A DNA stretch of 64,000 bases from Hibiscus mutabilis (GCA_019671005.1 CM033719.1:24850750-24914749), one strand, 5' to 3'. Shown: positions 23,929 through 35,931, counted from the stretch's first letter. The notes: a model not told the origin generated them from the letters alone. Numbers and translations: made by a program.

Positions 23929-25805
23929 GCAAGGTGTGTGCATTGTCAAATGGTTAGGAATATGTATGAACAGATACTACATTGCTAACATATGTGCTCG
24001 AACCCGAGTCTCCTAGGATGAACATAATTATCTTTTTAACTGGAGCCACTCGTTGGGTTCTCTCTAAAATATTTTTTATAATGACTGATATCTTATTCTT
24101 TGATCAATTAATTAGACTAGATATTATAGAAATTAATTATAAGGTAACCTTTTTAATTCAGTTTGCTGCATTAATAATGTCAAAATTTAAACATTACACG
24201 ATGCTTAGGAGACTTAATTGTTGGAAAAAAAAATAATGGATAACTAGTGACTTTGAGACATATTTTTTTATTGGTAAACTTGAATATTTCAATAATAAAC
24301 ATTATGATTTATATTGTTCTTCATGAGACATTTAAAACGATATATAATTTTGTCATGGATCGTGAGTTCCGGTTCGAGACACACTCACACATAGCTGTCC
24401 AAGATGTTCTTAAGGAGATTTTGTGTTTGAAGAGACCACCAGATTCAGCCCAATATATGAAAGATCCTAGAAGACCTATGTACCTAGATCAACGTGAACA
24501 CTCAATGTGAACAAAATATATATTTTTATAGAAAGTGTCAAGACCCAATGTGAATATAGGATATTCTTTTAATAAATATGAATCTTGTAGTAGGTGGCTT
24601 TTAATCTTGGTCTTCGATGTAAACCATTTGTAACCATTGAATGTAAAGAGACTCAACTATAAATCCTAGTTACTATTCGGGAGAGAGTGGAAGAAGGGAA
24701 GAAATTCTCAAACGAGGAAATAGAGGTTCTCACCACCTAATTTGCATCATCTTTCATTTGAGTAATCAAGACATTTAATCTAAAAGCTCTTTCTTGTTTA
24801 TTTATTGTTATTCACGTTCTTTTTTATTTTCTCATTTATTTGCTTTTGATTATCAAAGCCTTAGTATTTTTCAGTACCTCAGAAGAGTTTGATCTTTCCG
24901 AATAAATTTAAATGTTAACTTAGGCTAAAAGATATTATACCACGTTTGAAAAATACTTTTTTTTCGAAATTACTAAGAAAAATATGAGAAAATATTAAAA
25001 TAATAATAAATTTATTTTAAGGTTATTACTTGGTAAACCAATAAAAGATAATTTCAAAAAAGCGACAAAATTTTATTTATTTATCTATTAGGATTTTAAA
25101 AATATTTTAATAACATTTATTATCCTATTAAGAGGAACTATATTTTTTTACCAGGGGTATATCAATTAATAACACATGTTTTTCTCTTGAAGAATTTTTT
25201 TATATCTATGGTATTTTATTAATTAATAGATTAATCCGAAATAAATATTGTAAAAATTTATTATGTTAATATAATTTTGCTTCATTCATAACATAAGAAT
25301 TCAAAACTTCTGACGCAACATTTCATCTAGTTAAACCAACTATACTTTTTTGAATTTTAAAAAAAAATTAATTTGATACAAGTTTTAGCTTCAAATAACA
25401 TATTAAGTATTTTTTAGGTGGATGTGTACCACAAAACAAATTTTTGTTGTAAAAAAAATCAATTTTCTCTCCGTAAATTTTGGCTTAGTTACAGTTAACA
25501 GATAAGAATTGAGCAATCATTGTACCGCAATTTCTACTTCCTAAATTTAAACCAAATAATCCTTCAATTAATTAATTTCTTTAAAAACAAATCTCTATAT
25601 TGATTTATGATAAAAAAAATTGATTTAATTAGATTAATTTTTTATTATTAATTTGAATCAGATATTGAAGACTTTTTTAATTTAATTGTTTTATTTATTA
25701 TATTAAAATTGGAAGCCAATAAATTAATTGTTTATTGGTTATTTAATTAGATGAATGATATATCTATATTAAAGTTAGATATTTATTTGACTACAAATTT
25801 AAGAG
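23929..25805. other. Intergenic, AT-rich upstream region of the 4CL-like gene
   Basis: No gene recognised. Two short plus frames at 23982-24510 resemble nothing I know and lack start context or splice support. The stretch 24500-24800 reads like the end of an old copia-type LTR (TATAAATCC, then TTCTCACCACC), but no termini were found. From 24950 the sequence is very AT-rich and otherwise featureless. Confidence 0.4.
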
Positions 25806-25813
25806 TTTATATG
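25806..25813 (+). promoter_or_regulatory. Possible TATA element of the 4CL-like gene
   Basis: TTTATATG lies about 120 bases before the chosen ATG. It is the best TATA-like match in the near-upstream region, but the whole region is AT-rich and the transcription start is unknown. Confidence 0.25.
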
Positions 25814-25930
25814 GGTCTAATAAAGAGCATATTCAGTAATTTGGCAGTACTTCGGTTATTAAAAAGACGAAATCCTGTTCTTTTGATTTTGTCAGCAAAC
25901 TAAAAGGTGAAAACTGAAAACTCATTGCCA

Positions 25931-28900
25931 ATGGCGGAAACAGACACCAATCACCGCCGTCCAGTGGTGGACCAAAACACCGGCTTCTGTTCCCTAACCA
26001 AAACATTCCATTCTCTCCGACCACACGTCCCTCTCCCGCCGCCTTCTCAGCCTCTTTCTCTCCCTCAGTTCGCCCTCTCCCTCCTCCGCACCTCTTCCTC
26101 CTACACCGATGGCGATGGCGGCGACACCACTTTCATTGTCGATGCCACTAACGATCAAACCTTTTCTTACTCCCAATTCATCGCTCAAATCCATTCCCTC
26201 GCTTACTCCCTCAAGAAAAACTTTTCACTCTCGCAAAACGACGTCGCTTTTATCTTATCTCCTCCGTCGTTTCACGTCCCTTTGCTTTACTTCGCTCTTA
26301 TGGCATTGGGAATCGTTGTCTCTCCCTCCAACCCGCTCGCTTCCGAGTCGGAAATTACTCACCAGGTCCTACTCAGTAAACCCGTTATTGCCTTCGCTAC
26401 CTCGAAGACGTCTTCCAAGCTTCCGTCTCTCAAACTCGGAACAGTCCTCCTCGACTCGCCCGAGTTCCAGTCTTTCTTAACCCAACCCAATGTCGACACC
26501 GCCATCTTCGATAGTGTCAAGGTGAGTCAACACGACACGGCAGCGATCCTTTATTCCTCGGGGACAACCGGGCGAGTTAAAGGCGTGATGCTGAGTCACC
26601 TCAACATAATAGCGTTGATTGCCGGGTATTATCACATACGGTACACCCTCGAGGATGAACCGCACCCGGTATCGTTTTTCACCGTCCCTTTTTTCCACGT
26701 TTTCGGCTTCTTTATGTTGGCGAGGGTGTTTTCACTGGGAGAAACAATGGTTTTCACGGATAGGTTTGAATTTGAGGGTATGCTGAGAGCCATAGAGAAG
26801 TACAAAGTAACTTTCATGCCCGTCTCGCCGCCGCTTGTGGTGGCGTTTATTAAACTGGAGCTGACTAAGAAGTATGACCTCAGCTCGCTTTTGCTGCTCG
26901 GCTCCGGTGGTGCTCCGCTTGGCAAGGAGGTCACTGAGCGGTTCAAGGAGAAATTTCCCACCGTTGAACTTATTCAAGTAAGAAATAGTAACGTAATCAA
27001 GGAAAAAGCTGTTGATGGCCAATAAAATTTGTGTTTGATATTTGTGTGTAAACATATAATTTTCTATCATGCCTAGGTCGAACACTTATTCGTATTTGAC
27101 ATTCAAATCCGAATAATATAATCTTTTGACACTATAATTTTCTTTGGCTTGTTAGGTGATGGTCCTATCCTATGCACTCAACTATGCTAATTATATCTAC
27201 TTTTTCTTTTTATATGCAACTAAAATACATAGTTATGCATGAATAGTATTGTTCTAGTGAATGTTAATAGCATTGTTAATTGTTGTTTTGATGTGTTAAG
27301 GGATATGGGTTGACCGAGACCGGCGGTGGAGCAACGAGGGTGGTAGGGCCTGAGGAGGCAGCTCGGTTCGGTTCAGTTGGCCGCCTCGGTGAAAATATGG
27401 AAGCCAAGATAGTTGATCCTGAAACTGGTGAGGCACTGCCTCCTGGGCAGAGAGGAGAGCTTTGGTTAAGGGGGCCAACAGTTATGAAGGGTATTACTCT
27501 TTGCCTTCATCATCTGGCACTTTATTGATAAAACCCTTTAAATACGTGAAAATAATCTAAAAAACTGAATGCAATTAATTTCACTTTATTATGTACATAT
27601 TGTTTAAATGAGTAAATGTGCTGACAAAATTTATGTGTGCCTGCGAATTGAAGCCCACAAAAATGTACTGTCTGGCTTGCAATAGGTTGTTAGGTTTCAC
27701 TTTGTCCTTTCAATTTTGGTGGTTGCCCAATTTTTGTGACCAAAACTTGTCATCTCGTGGCAAATTTTCGATCAAGATTTTGCTTCTGAAGTCTGTATGG
27801 GTGTACTAGTAAATACTAATATTTCTGATTTAGGAATATTGGTTTTTGTTAGCATGGACATAAATTTAGAAAACTTCATAGTGACTGAAGGTTTCTGTTT
27901 GGAGGCTCAATTCATTTATCTATTACAGTCAAAACTCCTTATAAATGAGCAAAAGTGGCATGTATTTTGCTCTTTCACATTTCATCAAGTTCAGTTCATA
28001 AAGGCCTTGCTATTTCATGGTGTGAATGTAGGCTATGTTGGTGATGAAAAGGCAACTGCAGAAACCTTGGATTCAGAAGGGTGGTTAAAAACGGGTGACA
28101 TTTGTTATTTTGATTCGCAGGGGTTTCTCTACATTGTCGATAGATTGAAGGAGTTGATCAAATACAAAGCATATCAGGTGAGTGGATTGCTTTAGAGTGT
28201 ATGTTACTCGGTTCTGGATACGAGTGCCTGATATGGATATGTTACCAAAACAAATTGCAGGTCCCTCCAGCTGAATTGGAACATTTGCTTCTTTCCCATC
28301 CTGAAATTGCTGATGCTGCTGTGATTCCGTATGTATTCTTTTCCTTTTCTGAATGATGAGGGTATGCATGTGGTCATTAATTTGTTTGGTGATCATCTAC
28401 TTTTGGAGTGATCAATTAATTAAGTCTATGTTACCCGAATCGAGGTATCGATGATACGGGTGGGTACACATGAGTTTTGGAAGTAAATTGTGATCGACGA
28501 TCTGTTTTTCATATATTTAAAAGATCCAATAATATCTGGTGGTATGAAAGCATACTGTTTTTAGTAGTTCCGAAGTTGATCTAGAGTCGCAATTCTCAGA
28601 TGGATTGGTTAAAATGGTGGAGCAGGTACCCAGATGAAGAAGCAGGGCAGATTCCCATGGCCTATGTAGTGAGGAACCCGGGAAGTAGCATTACAGAGCC
28701 ACAAGTCATGGATTTCATTGCAAAACAGGCATGTTTCCAAAACAACAAGAATTATCTCACTTTTTCTTTGACTATTTGGCTCCGTCATTGCCTGATGCAA
28801 GAGTTGATTTTTCTACTTTGTAGGTTGCGCCGTACAAGAAGATCCGACGAGTTGTTTTTATAAATTCAGTACCAAAATCTCCGGCAGGGAAGATCTTGAG

Positions 28901-28949
28901 GAGGGAACTGGTTAATCATTCTCTATCTGCTAGCAAATCCAAATTATAA
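25931..28949 (+). CDS. 4CLL9: 4-coumarate:CoA ligase-like 9, peroxisomal acyl-CoA synthetase
   Basis: Six exons: 25931-26977, 27301-27490, 28032-28177, 28261-28328, 28626-28728 and 28824-28949. They sum to 1680 bases (559 residues plus stop), with consistent phases, normal for the family. Motifs: ATP/AMP P-loop SSGTTGRVKG (residues 209-218), GYGLTE (350-355), GELWLRG (401-407), TGD (433-435), YIVDRLKELIKYKAYQ hinge (446-461) and the C-terminal catalytic Lys of PAGKILRREL (Lys541). The protein ends SKL, a canonical PTS1. These enzymes activate a carboxylate through an acyl-AMP to its CoA thioester. Peroxisomal 4CL-like proteins of this clade act on fatty acids or jasmonate precursors; the substrate here is not readable. 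The ATG at 25931 (MAETDTNHRR) is preferred over one eight codons upstream (MKTENSLP) by similarity to relatives. Intron 5 starts GC rather than GT. I place it as the At5g63380 orthologue from memory. Confidence 0.92.
28729..28823 (+). other. GC-AG intron (intron 5 of the 4CL-like gene)
   Basis: The exon 5/intron boundary reads AAACAG/GCATGT and the acceptor TTTGTAG/GTT. Only this donor keeps the frame into the conserved VAPYKKIRRV segment. The nearest GT, four bases on, would destroy the catalytic-Lys region and the SKL end. The pseudogene copy has AAATAG/GTATGT at the same place. Confidence 0.82.
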
Positions 28950-28958
28950 AAAAGAAAA

Positions 28959-28982
28959 TTATATATATATATATATATATAT
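28959..28982. repeat. (TA)n microsatellite in the 3' flank
   Basis: About twelve TA units directly after the stop codon of the 4CL-like gene, probably within its 3' UTR. Confidence 0.9.
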
Positions 28983-28984
28983 GT

Positions 28985-28990
28985 AATAAA
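28985..28990 (+). terminator. Possible polyadenylation signal AATAAA
   Basis: A perfect AATAAA lies 36 bases after the stop codon. Plant near-upstream elements are loose and the region is AT-rich, so this is only the best candidate. Confidence 0.4.
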
Positions 28991-31544
28991 TCCTATTGTC
29001 AAGCTTGAAACTTTTAAAACTTGGGGAATTTCTTGAACACAATTGAATTGTTTTTATTTTCTTTTGCAATAATGCTTCGATCTAAATTTTCTCTTTAAAC
29101 ATTTCAGTTTTGTACTTGACAACTTCTATTAAATAGTTTGAAGGTGACTTCTTTTTATAACCCAATTATCTAAGAATAATAGAGTTTATATATATACATA
29201 TGATCTCTTCTCTTAAATAATATTAGAGGTTCAGATTATGGTATTGTAAAGTCGAACAAATGGAGTTGTAAGAGTTATTCTATATTGATTTTCCAAAGAT
29301 TTAAGCAAGTTTAATGGTTGTAAATGGATCAAATTAGGGATGATTCATTGATGTGATAAAATGATCAAAATGCTCTTCTCATTAGTTTAGTTGTTTGGAG
29401 ACATAACCTGCTTTTGTGGCATTCAATCGACATCAATTTCAATCAATTTTGGAGACATAACTTTGCATGTCTTTTTCTTGTTTTTACTTAATCTATATGC
29501 ATCATGTATTTCATGTTGTATTGTTGAGTTACAGTAGTTGTGTATTTATGAACTTTGAAAGTTCAACGTTCAATTATTTACATCCCATATGAATTATTAG
29601 ATCATTTTGAGTTCGAGTCAATGCAATATTAATTAAAAAATTCATATCAAAGTACAATACAATATCACTCTAGTATGACATGTATCACAATGTACCCATA
29701 TTAAATTTTTACAATTTTGTTTTACAAATCATAAGATTTAAGTAATTCGAAAGGACAAAATTAAAATCTAGAAGTTCAAAGTACGTAATGACATAATTCA
29801 AATACAAAGTTTAAATTCAAATTACATAATCAAAAGATAAAATTTAAAAGTAAAAAAAATACAACTAAAGATAAAACATAAAATCATGTACTCATCATTG
29901 GGATGAGACATTTGAGAACGAAATTTATAAATTAGTGTAAAAACATTTGGGGACGAAAATATTTTATTTTTAATGTTTAACTAAAAGTCTTAATAATCTA
30001 AAATTAAAAATAAAAGTAAAGATAGATAACTGTGTCGAGTACCCGTATAATTCAAAAATTGCGGCCCAGACTCGACCCGTGATCCAAAAAAAATTAACGA
30101 GCCGAGTACCCAACCCAAAAAAATTTTTGGAAAAAAAATACATGTGTATTTTTCACGGGTCAACGAGTTGAGTATCTCGGGTCGGATAATTTTAAACACC
30201 CCTACTAGCCACGTTGGCTCAACAACAACTAAGAAAGGAAACTACATCAAGACTCCATTAATGAGATTTTCTAGTTCAACTACTCAATTACGTGCAAAAA
30301 AAAAACTTTTGGTTGTTTTAAAAAATTGAAAACTTATATATATATAACTTTCATCTAACAGTTTATTGACCTTCATTTAAGGATCCAAAAAAATATAAAA
30401 TATTCAAGTTTTATACTGTATAAATTGATTTTATCTCATATGCGCGGTGTGTAAATTTACAGTTAAGCTTGTTCTTTTCTTTTTCTTTAAATATCTCATT
30501 ATTTTTAATTTTTAATCTCAATTATCAATTTGTTGTCTACTAACTTTAACTCTAGCCGCAAAAAAATTCTAGCCTTTTCAAAAGAATATGCTACAAAGCT
30601 GCTCAACTCTTTTAATAGTAGCCTTAGGAAGAATAAACTGTATGCACTAGAAATTAGAGATACTAAACAACACTGAGGATAGCAAACTCCACCCGTTTCG
30701 AGAAATAATATTTTTTTACTATTTCGAGCCTGTCTCGAGATTTGAATTTTAAACCGTCCCCGATTCAACTCGACCCGGTTTTTCAAAATTTTCTCTGATT
30801 GTTTTTGTCAATCTCAGATTTTCCCATTAAACAAACAAAAGTTAAAAAATCTAGAATATCCATATAAAAATTAGCATTACGAAATACCCAAAACAAAAAA
30901 ACAAGCTTTTTCTCATGTTTATTGTTATTAAAAACAAGTATTTTTTTCTCATAAAAACAATCTGAAAATGTCCAAAAAATAGAAAATAATCTAAAAAATA
31001 CACAAAATTACTTTTTTCTTATAATCTGTGTTGTCAAGAGAAATTTAAAGAATAGGAGAAAATTACTAAAATAAAGACGAATAACAAAAATTATTAACCA
31101 AAAAATAACATGCAACACCACAAAAATATAAATGAATAACAAAAGAAATAAAAATATATTGAAATGAGATCGGATGAAAAGATAAATGAAGATAAAAAAA
31201 AAAGTTAAAATCAAATGGAGATGACGAAGGAAGAACAAAAGAAAAAATGAAAACAAAATGAAAAGGGAAAATAATGGAGCAGAAGAGGAGGAAAATTGAA
31301 AATGGAAGGTTAGGAAATTTTGACTCAAAATACATATATATAGTGAATGACAATTTCGTAAATATGATAAAAATTTAACATAAACTAGGTCGGGTCGGGG
31401 AATTTTCATCTTAAACCCGAACCCGACTATATTCTACTAAAATCAGCCCCTAACTTGAATTTTAAAATAAAAAAATTGTCTCTATCGAATTAGGTCGGGT
31501 CGAAACCCATCGAATCCAGGGAAAATTGACATCCCTAAATGAAC
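28991..31544. other. Intergenic, AT-rich, with old hAT-like ends
   Basis: No gene recognised. Two places look like right ends of hAT-type non-autonomous elements: AAACACCCCTA at about 30194-30204, preceded by GACCCG/GAGTACCC-rich subterminal sequence, and TTGACATCCCTAA at about 31530-31542, preceded by GGTCGGGTCG-rich sequence. Left ends could not be paired with confidence. The minus-strand Phe/Leu-rich frames at 31008-31409 are low-complexity artefacts. Confidence 0.4.
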
Positions 31545-31624
31545 GAACATATTGAGGTCTCCCAGCATAGCTCAAATGCATATTTGCTCAGTGCCCTAAT
31601 CGTGTCCAAATGAAATTCAGTAAG
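31545..31624 (-). pseudogene. LINE reverse transcriptase, downstream fragment
   Basis: On the minus strand one frame reads LSYAGRPQY, matching the LSYAGR motif found after the RT domain in plant L1-type LINEs. It is the continuation of the LINE at 34588-35931, separated by the solo LTR. GTAAG (31620-31624) is one copy of the LTR's target-site duplication. Confidence 0.6.
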
Positions 31625-32360
31625 TGTAACGACCTAAATTTTGGATTAGTCATTAGGGTCTTGGATTCGGGTAAAGAATTTTAATTTAAGTGTTAAAAAG
31701 AAAAGAATGAGATATTGAAAGATTTAATTTAAAGAAAAGCGATGACCGATTTGTGTGAGGGTCGAAAATGGAGGACCTCGAGTGCAATTTGCCTATCTTT
31801 GTATGGAAGACTATGTTTTGAAATAAATGGGAGAAAAGGGGAGGAAAATCAAATTTTATTATTTTTCTCTATCTCTCCCTTTTTCTCTTTTCTTTTCTTT
31901 TCTTCATTTTTCTCCTCTTTCTCCTCAAGCTTTCAACTTTGATTTATTGAGATTCGGACGTTCGTTTTTGACAACTCTACCGTCATTGAGTTAATCTCTT
32001 CGAGACAAATCCATCGGTACTAGCAACATCACTATCAGAGTCGTCGTTGGAGGAGGTGAGAAAAAAGAAAATTAAGGTTTTCAAGATAGGATAGTTTGAG
32101 CGGCCAAAACTGAAAACTAAGGGCACCGGCGTAGAGACAACGGGACTAGAGCTCGTTGTTGCCGTCTGACCATCGGCGGACATCCCACGCACCTCGCGCT
32201 TCACTGCCTGCGTGTAGGGAGCGTCTACAGTGGGTAGGTGCACACTGCTACAGTGCACCATGCCATACTAGAATACCGCCCCGGGTGCACCGAAGCCCCC
32301 GTGCACCTACGTCGTACCAGATCACTAAACCGTTGACCAGCTGTTGACTTTTTTAAGGTA

Positions 32361-32732
32361 GTTTACCCGGGGTTTTTTGACGTTCTGAGTCTGTTGGTGC
32401 AGTCCGTTTCGCCAAATTCGATCCTGGCAAGTTGTTTTTACGCATTTGAACTTGTAAATTAATTAAAGTATGTGATTAATTAATTAATATTGTATTAATT
32501 GTTATATGAGGATTATCCAAGATCGAATATCGAACCAAGTGAAGTAATTTACCCGGGGGTTTTTGACGTTCTGAGTCTGTTGGTGCAGTCCGTTTCGCCA
32601 AATTCGATCCTGGCAAGTTGTTTTTACGCATTTGAACTTGTAAATTAATTAAAGTATGTGATTAATTAATTAATATTGTATTAATTGTTATATGAGGATT
32701 ATCCAAGATCGAATATCGAACCAAGTGAAGTA
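32361..32732 (+). repeat. 186-bp tandem duplication, two near-identical copies
   Basis: The segment running from TTTACCCGGGG through GTTCTGAGTCTGTTGGTGC to AACCAAGTGAAGTAA occurs twice with a period of 186 bases (marker CGTTCTGAG at 32381 and 32567). The copies differ by eye only at the G/T run near the start, so the duplication is much younger than the LTR that carries it. Confidence 0.92.
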
Positions 32733-33237
32733 ATTGAGAATCTTATATGAGGATTTATCGCTAGTGCTCAAGGTTAGTACATTTCAAACTCCTAATGCTT
32801 CATGAGTTTCATAAATACAATTGCCTTGCGTGTTAGTGGTTGCAAAATAGGTAGATGGGAAATAAGAATGCATAGAGACCGGTATTATGAGACTTGATAA
32901 TATTGAAGTGCATGATGAGATTTAAGGATATGACGTGACTTGTATGGACTTTAGAGACCATGTAAGGTCATTTGACTAGTTGTATAATTACTTGATGATT
33001 GTTTGATTATATGTTGTGATGCTTGGATGCTGGTGGTATGGAATTGATGTGTTTGATGAAAATTGTGCTTAAGAGATAAATATCAGAATTACTCGATTAA
33101 ATGATCATGAAGCTGATAATTAATATTAAATGATTAAATTCATTAGTAAATAAATCCTAATGACTTTCATAAGCTTTAGGGATCGAAAAACCTTGTAATA
33201 TCATAATTTGCTAATATGGTATGAGCTCAAGAGTAAG

Positions 33238-33440
33238 GGATCGGTACAAGCTTCGGTCGGTATTGGTACGGGCTTGGCCAGGACGGTACGCTATTCAAGG
33301 CCGTATCGGTATGGGTTGGCCCGTACTGGTACTTGATAAATTTAAGATTTCCAGTAAGCAATTTTAGTATCGATATACATGTGAGTACCGATACCCAGGG
33401 GTACCGTACCAATACTCGCATTCGAGTACCGGTACCCGAT
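33238..33440. repeat. GTACCGATAC-type motif array in the solo LTR
   Basis: About a dozen matches to GTATCGGTA/GTACCGATAC and close variants (GTATTGGTACG, GTACTGGTAC, GTACCGTACC) in about 200 bases, in both orientations and unevenly spaced. The arrays at 18150, 51498 and 59580 have the same motif. Confidence 0.72.
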
Positions 33441-33689
33441 AAACAGAATAACTTATAAATGTTAATTAGGATATGGAAATTGGCGAGTATAATTAATAAC
33501 TTGATTTATGCATAAATTAATGGGATTATATTGATTAATAGGAATAATTAATGATGTGATGACGATTAGCAACAATAGAGAGATCCTTGGGATCACGCTG
33601 CTTGTATACTGGGCAAGCATTTGATTGGTGAATAGATGATTGATGAGATTCAGATACCCAAGAATTGTACTATAGTACTTGTTCCCTTC

Positions 33690-33965
33690 TTCGCTTGCAC
33701 TTGATGTCTAGGTGGTCCCGAGTGGTACTCGCTACTCGATGGCTAGATGTTTTTGAGTATGCGATATTCACTACCTGATGTCTTAGTGGTCCCGGGTATG
33801 TGGCTTGCACCGCCTGATGTCTTTGTGCTCACGGGTGGGTGGCATGGTATGGTATTCGATGTTTGGGTGGTCCCGAATATCACATGAGGTACTTGATGTC
33901 TAAGTGGTACCGAGTACATGTGTGGCTAGCCTGATATCTTAGTGGTCACGGGCTAAATAGGTTTG
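33690..33965 (+). repeat. ~36-45 bp degenerate repeats, GATGTCTNNGTGGTCCCGAG
   Basis: Seven units with the core GATGTCTAGGTGGTCCCGAG or variants start near 33703, 33738, 33777, 33817, 33859, 33895 and 33937. Alternating units carry GTAC or GGGT after the core. The block lies within the solo LTR, between the GTACCGATAC array and the conserved box at 34195. Confidence 0.78.
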
Positions 33966-34587
33966 ATTACCATTGTTTATGGTTAAAACTTTGTGTGTTT
34001 TTGCCCATATAATCTGGTGAAATCCTGAGTATGGTTGGACCTTGTGTGCCATGTTTGATGACTTGCAAGATGTGAGCATGTGTTTAAGCGACTAATGGCA
34101 ACGCCACGTGTTTATTTATCCCTCATTATTGCTCGTACTAGCTTGCATGCTTATGTTTATGATTAGCATGAAGTATAGTAGAATAGATGTGTACCACTGA
34201 ACTTTGTAAGCTCAACGCTCAGAATCGTTGTTTTCGTGCGTAGGTTGGTAGATTGATCGGGAGCTCGAGGAGCACAATTGATTTGGGATTCCAGCAAGCG
34301 GTGATTGCCAAAGTACTGTATTTGCATTTAATGGGCTGAGTATTCATAGGACCTTACAACTGTTGAGTCTGTAACTTTATTTTGAAATATCATTTCGATA
34401 TATACAATGTATGAACTAGGAGCTCCTATTTTGTAAATTGATTTGTGTTGTTTATTTAATTATATGAAGTATTTGATGATATAATGTTTTGAATGAAGGC
34501 TAAATTTATGATTTTTAAATGAAATTTTTTGGGTCGGATTTTGGATAACCCGAGTGTAGTACTTCTGATCCGGATCGGGGTGTTACA

Positions 34588-35931
34588 GTAAGAGTTTACA
34601 ATCCTTCTCAAATAATTTTTCAGTAACAAGAGGGACTCCTAGATACCTCACAGGCAAGTTTTCGATCTTGAAACCAATATTCTGGATGCTACATACTATC
34701 TCAGAAGGCACACTTGAAGTAAATATCCCACTCTTTGAAGCATTGAGTTTCAATTCTGACATTTCATGGAATTTGTTCAAAATGCATTGCACACCCACAA
34801 TAGAGTCCAAAGAGACCTTCTAAATAGAAGATCGTCCGCACAAAGATGTGCCAAGTCATTCTTCTTACGTTTAGGGTGATATTAGAATATCTCATTCTTT
34901 ACAGCAGCATTAAGAATATTGAAAAGAACATCCATAGAGAAAAAAAATAGCTAAGGGGATAGAGAGTCCCATCCCTAATGCCTTTGGCTCCTTGGAAAAA
35001 TCCACAAAATTACCATTGAAAGAGATAAAAAAAAAAACCTATGAGTGGTGAGATAGTTGCGAATCCAATCTCTAAATTTATATGTGAGTCACATAGCTTC
35101 TAAGACAGATAATGTGAATTCTCAGTTTAAAAAATCAAAGGCCTTTTATAAGTCTACCTTTAAAGCACACCAGGGAGAGAGGGATTTTCTAGAGTATCCC
35201 TTAACAAGCTCTTGGGCTAATAATGTATTGTCAACAATGTTTCTGCCCTTAACAAAAGCATATTGATTCAAAGCAATCATACTTTGGAAGAAAGCCTCGA
35301 GTATGTTCACCAAAATAGGAGTAACCATTTTGTATACCATAGAGCAACAAGAGATGGGCATGAAGTCTTTAACCAAACAAGAGTTGGAAGTTTTTGGAAC
35401 CAAAACGATAGCTGTAGCATTGAATGCATGTAACATAGTGGAAGAGCAGAAAAATGATTTAACAGCAGAGATAAAGTCTGATTCAGCAATAGACCATGCA
35501 GCCTTAAAGAATAAAAAGAGAAACCATCAGGACCTGGAGCCTTGTCATTGCCACACCTAAAAATAGCATGTTTAATCTCCTCATCAGTCACACAACAGTC
35601 CAGAGAACCAAAAGCTACATCAACGAGAGAATATTGAAGAATACTAGGTAAGAGATCTTTATGACTTCCCTAAACATTAGTATCAACAGCACCTAACAAT
35701 CAAGTAAAATAGCCCAAGACCCGAGAAGACATATGGTTAAAAGCATCAATTCGATTCCTATTTTCATCTTGTAAAACTCGAATGGTATTTTTCCTATTTT
35801 TAGCTTCTACAATAGAGTGGAAAAATTTAGATCCTTTGTTGCAACCATTGAATCTTGGCCTTTTAAAAAAGAAGATTCCAGCTCTCTCCAACCTGCTCTC
35901 TACTTGTCCTCAATGATTAGGTGCTTGTATC
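34588..35931 (-). pseudogene. LINE (L1-type) reverse transcriptase fragment
   Basis: Minus-strand pieces in order: a pre-RT segment (35891-35700, SKFFHSIVEAKNRKN), then KAPGPDGF (about 35530), PISCCSMVYK (about 35345), CALKVDL with the first catalytic Asp (about 35155), and CADD in place of the usual FADD motif (about 34838). The final piece, LKLNASKSGIF (34810-34583), reads to the solo LTR. Frameshifts and stops separate the pieces, so it is inactive. The 5' end at about 35931 has no visible endonuclease domain, consistent with 5' truncation. Confidence 0.8.

Larger units (their letters stand above)
31625..34587 (+). mobile_element. Solo LTR (2.96 kb), TSD GTAAG
   Basis: Begins TGTAACGACC and ends GGGGTGTTACA, flanked by GTAAG at 31620-31624 and 34588-34592. 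Plus orientation is chosen because the early pyrimidine-rich tract (31855-31935) and the late CACTGAACTTTGTAAGCTC box (34195) have the same order and direction as in the LTR at 48779. There is no internal region. It contains a 186-bp tandem duplication, a GTACCGATAC-type motif array and a repeat block at 33690-33965. A fragment of the same LTR family lies at 42646-42953. It inserted into a LINE. Confidence 0.87.

Noticed and set aside
23982..24510. Novel small genes upstream of the 4CL-like gene
   Set aside because: Short AT-rich frames without known motifs, splice signals or polyadenylation context. They are within chance expectation.
26632..27085. Minus-strand open frames over exon 1 of the 4CL-like gene
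   Set aside because: They are shadows of the GC-richer coding strand. The plus-strand frame carries all family motifs.
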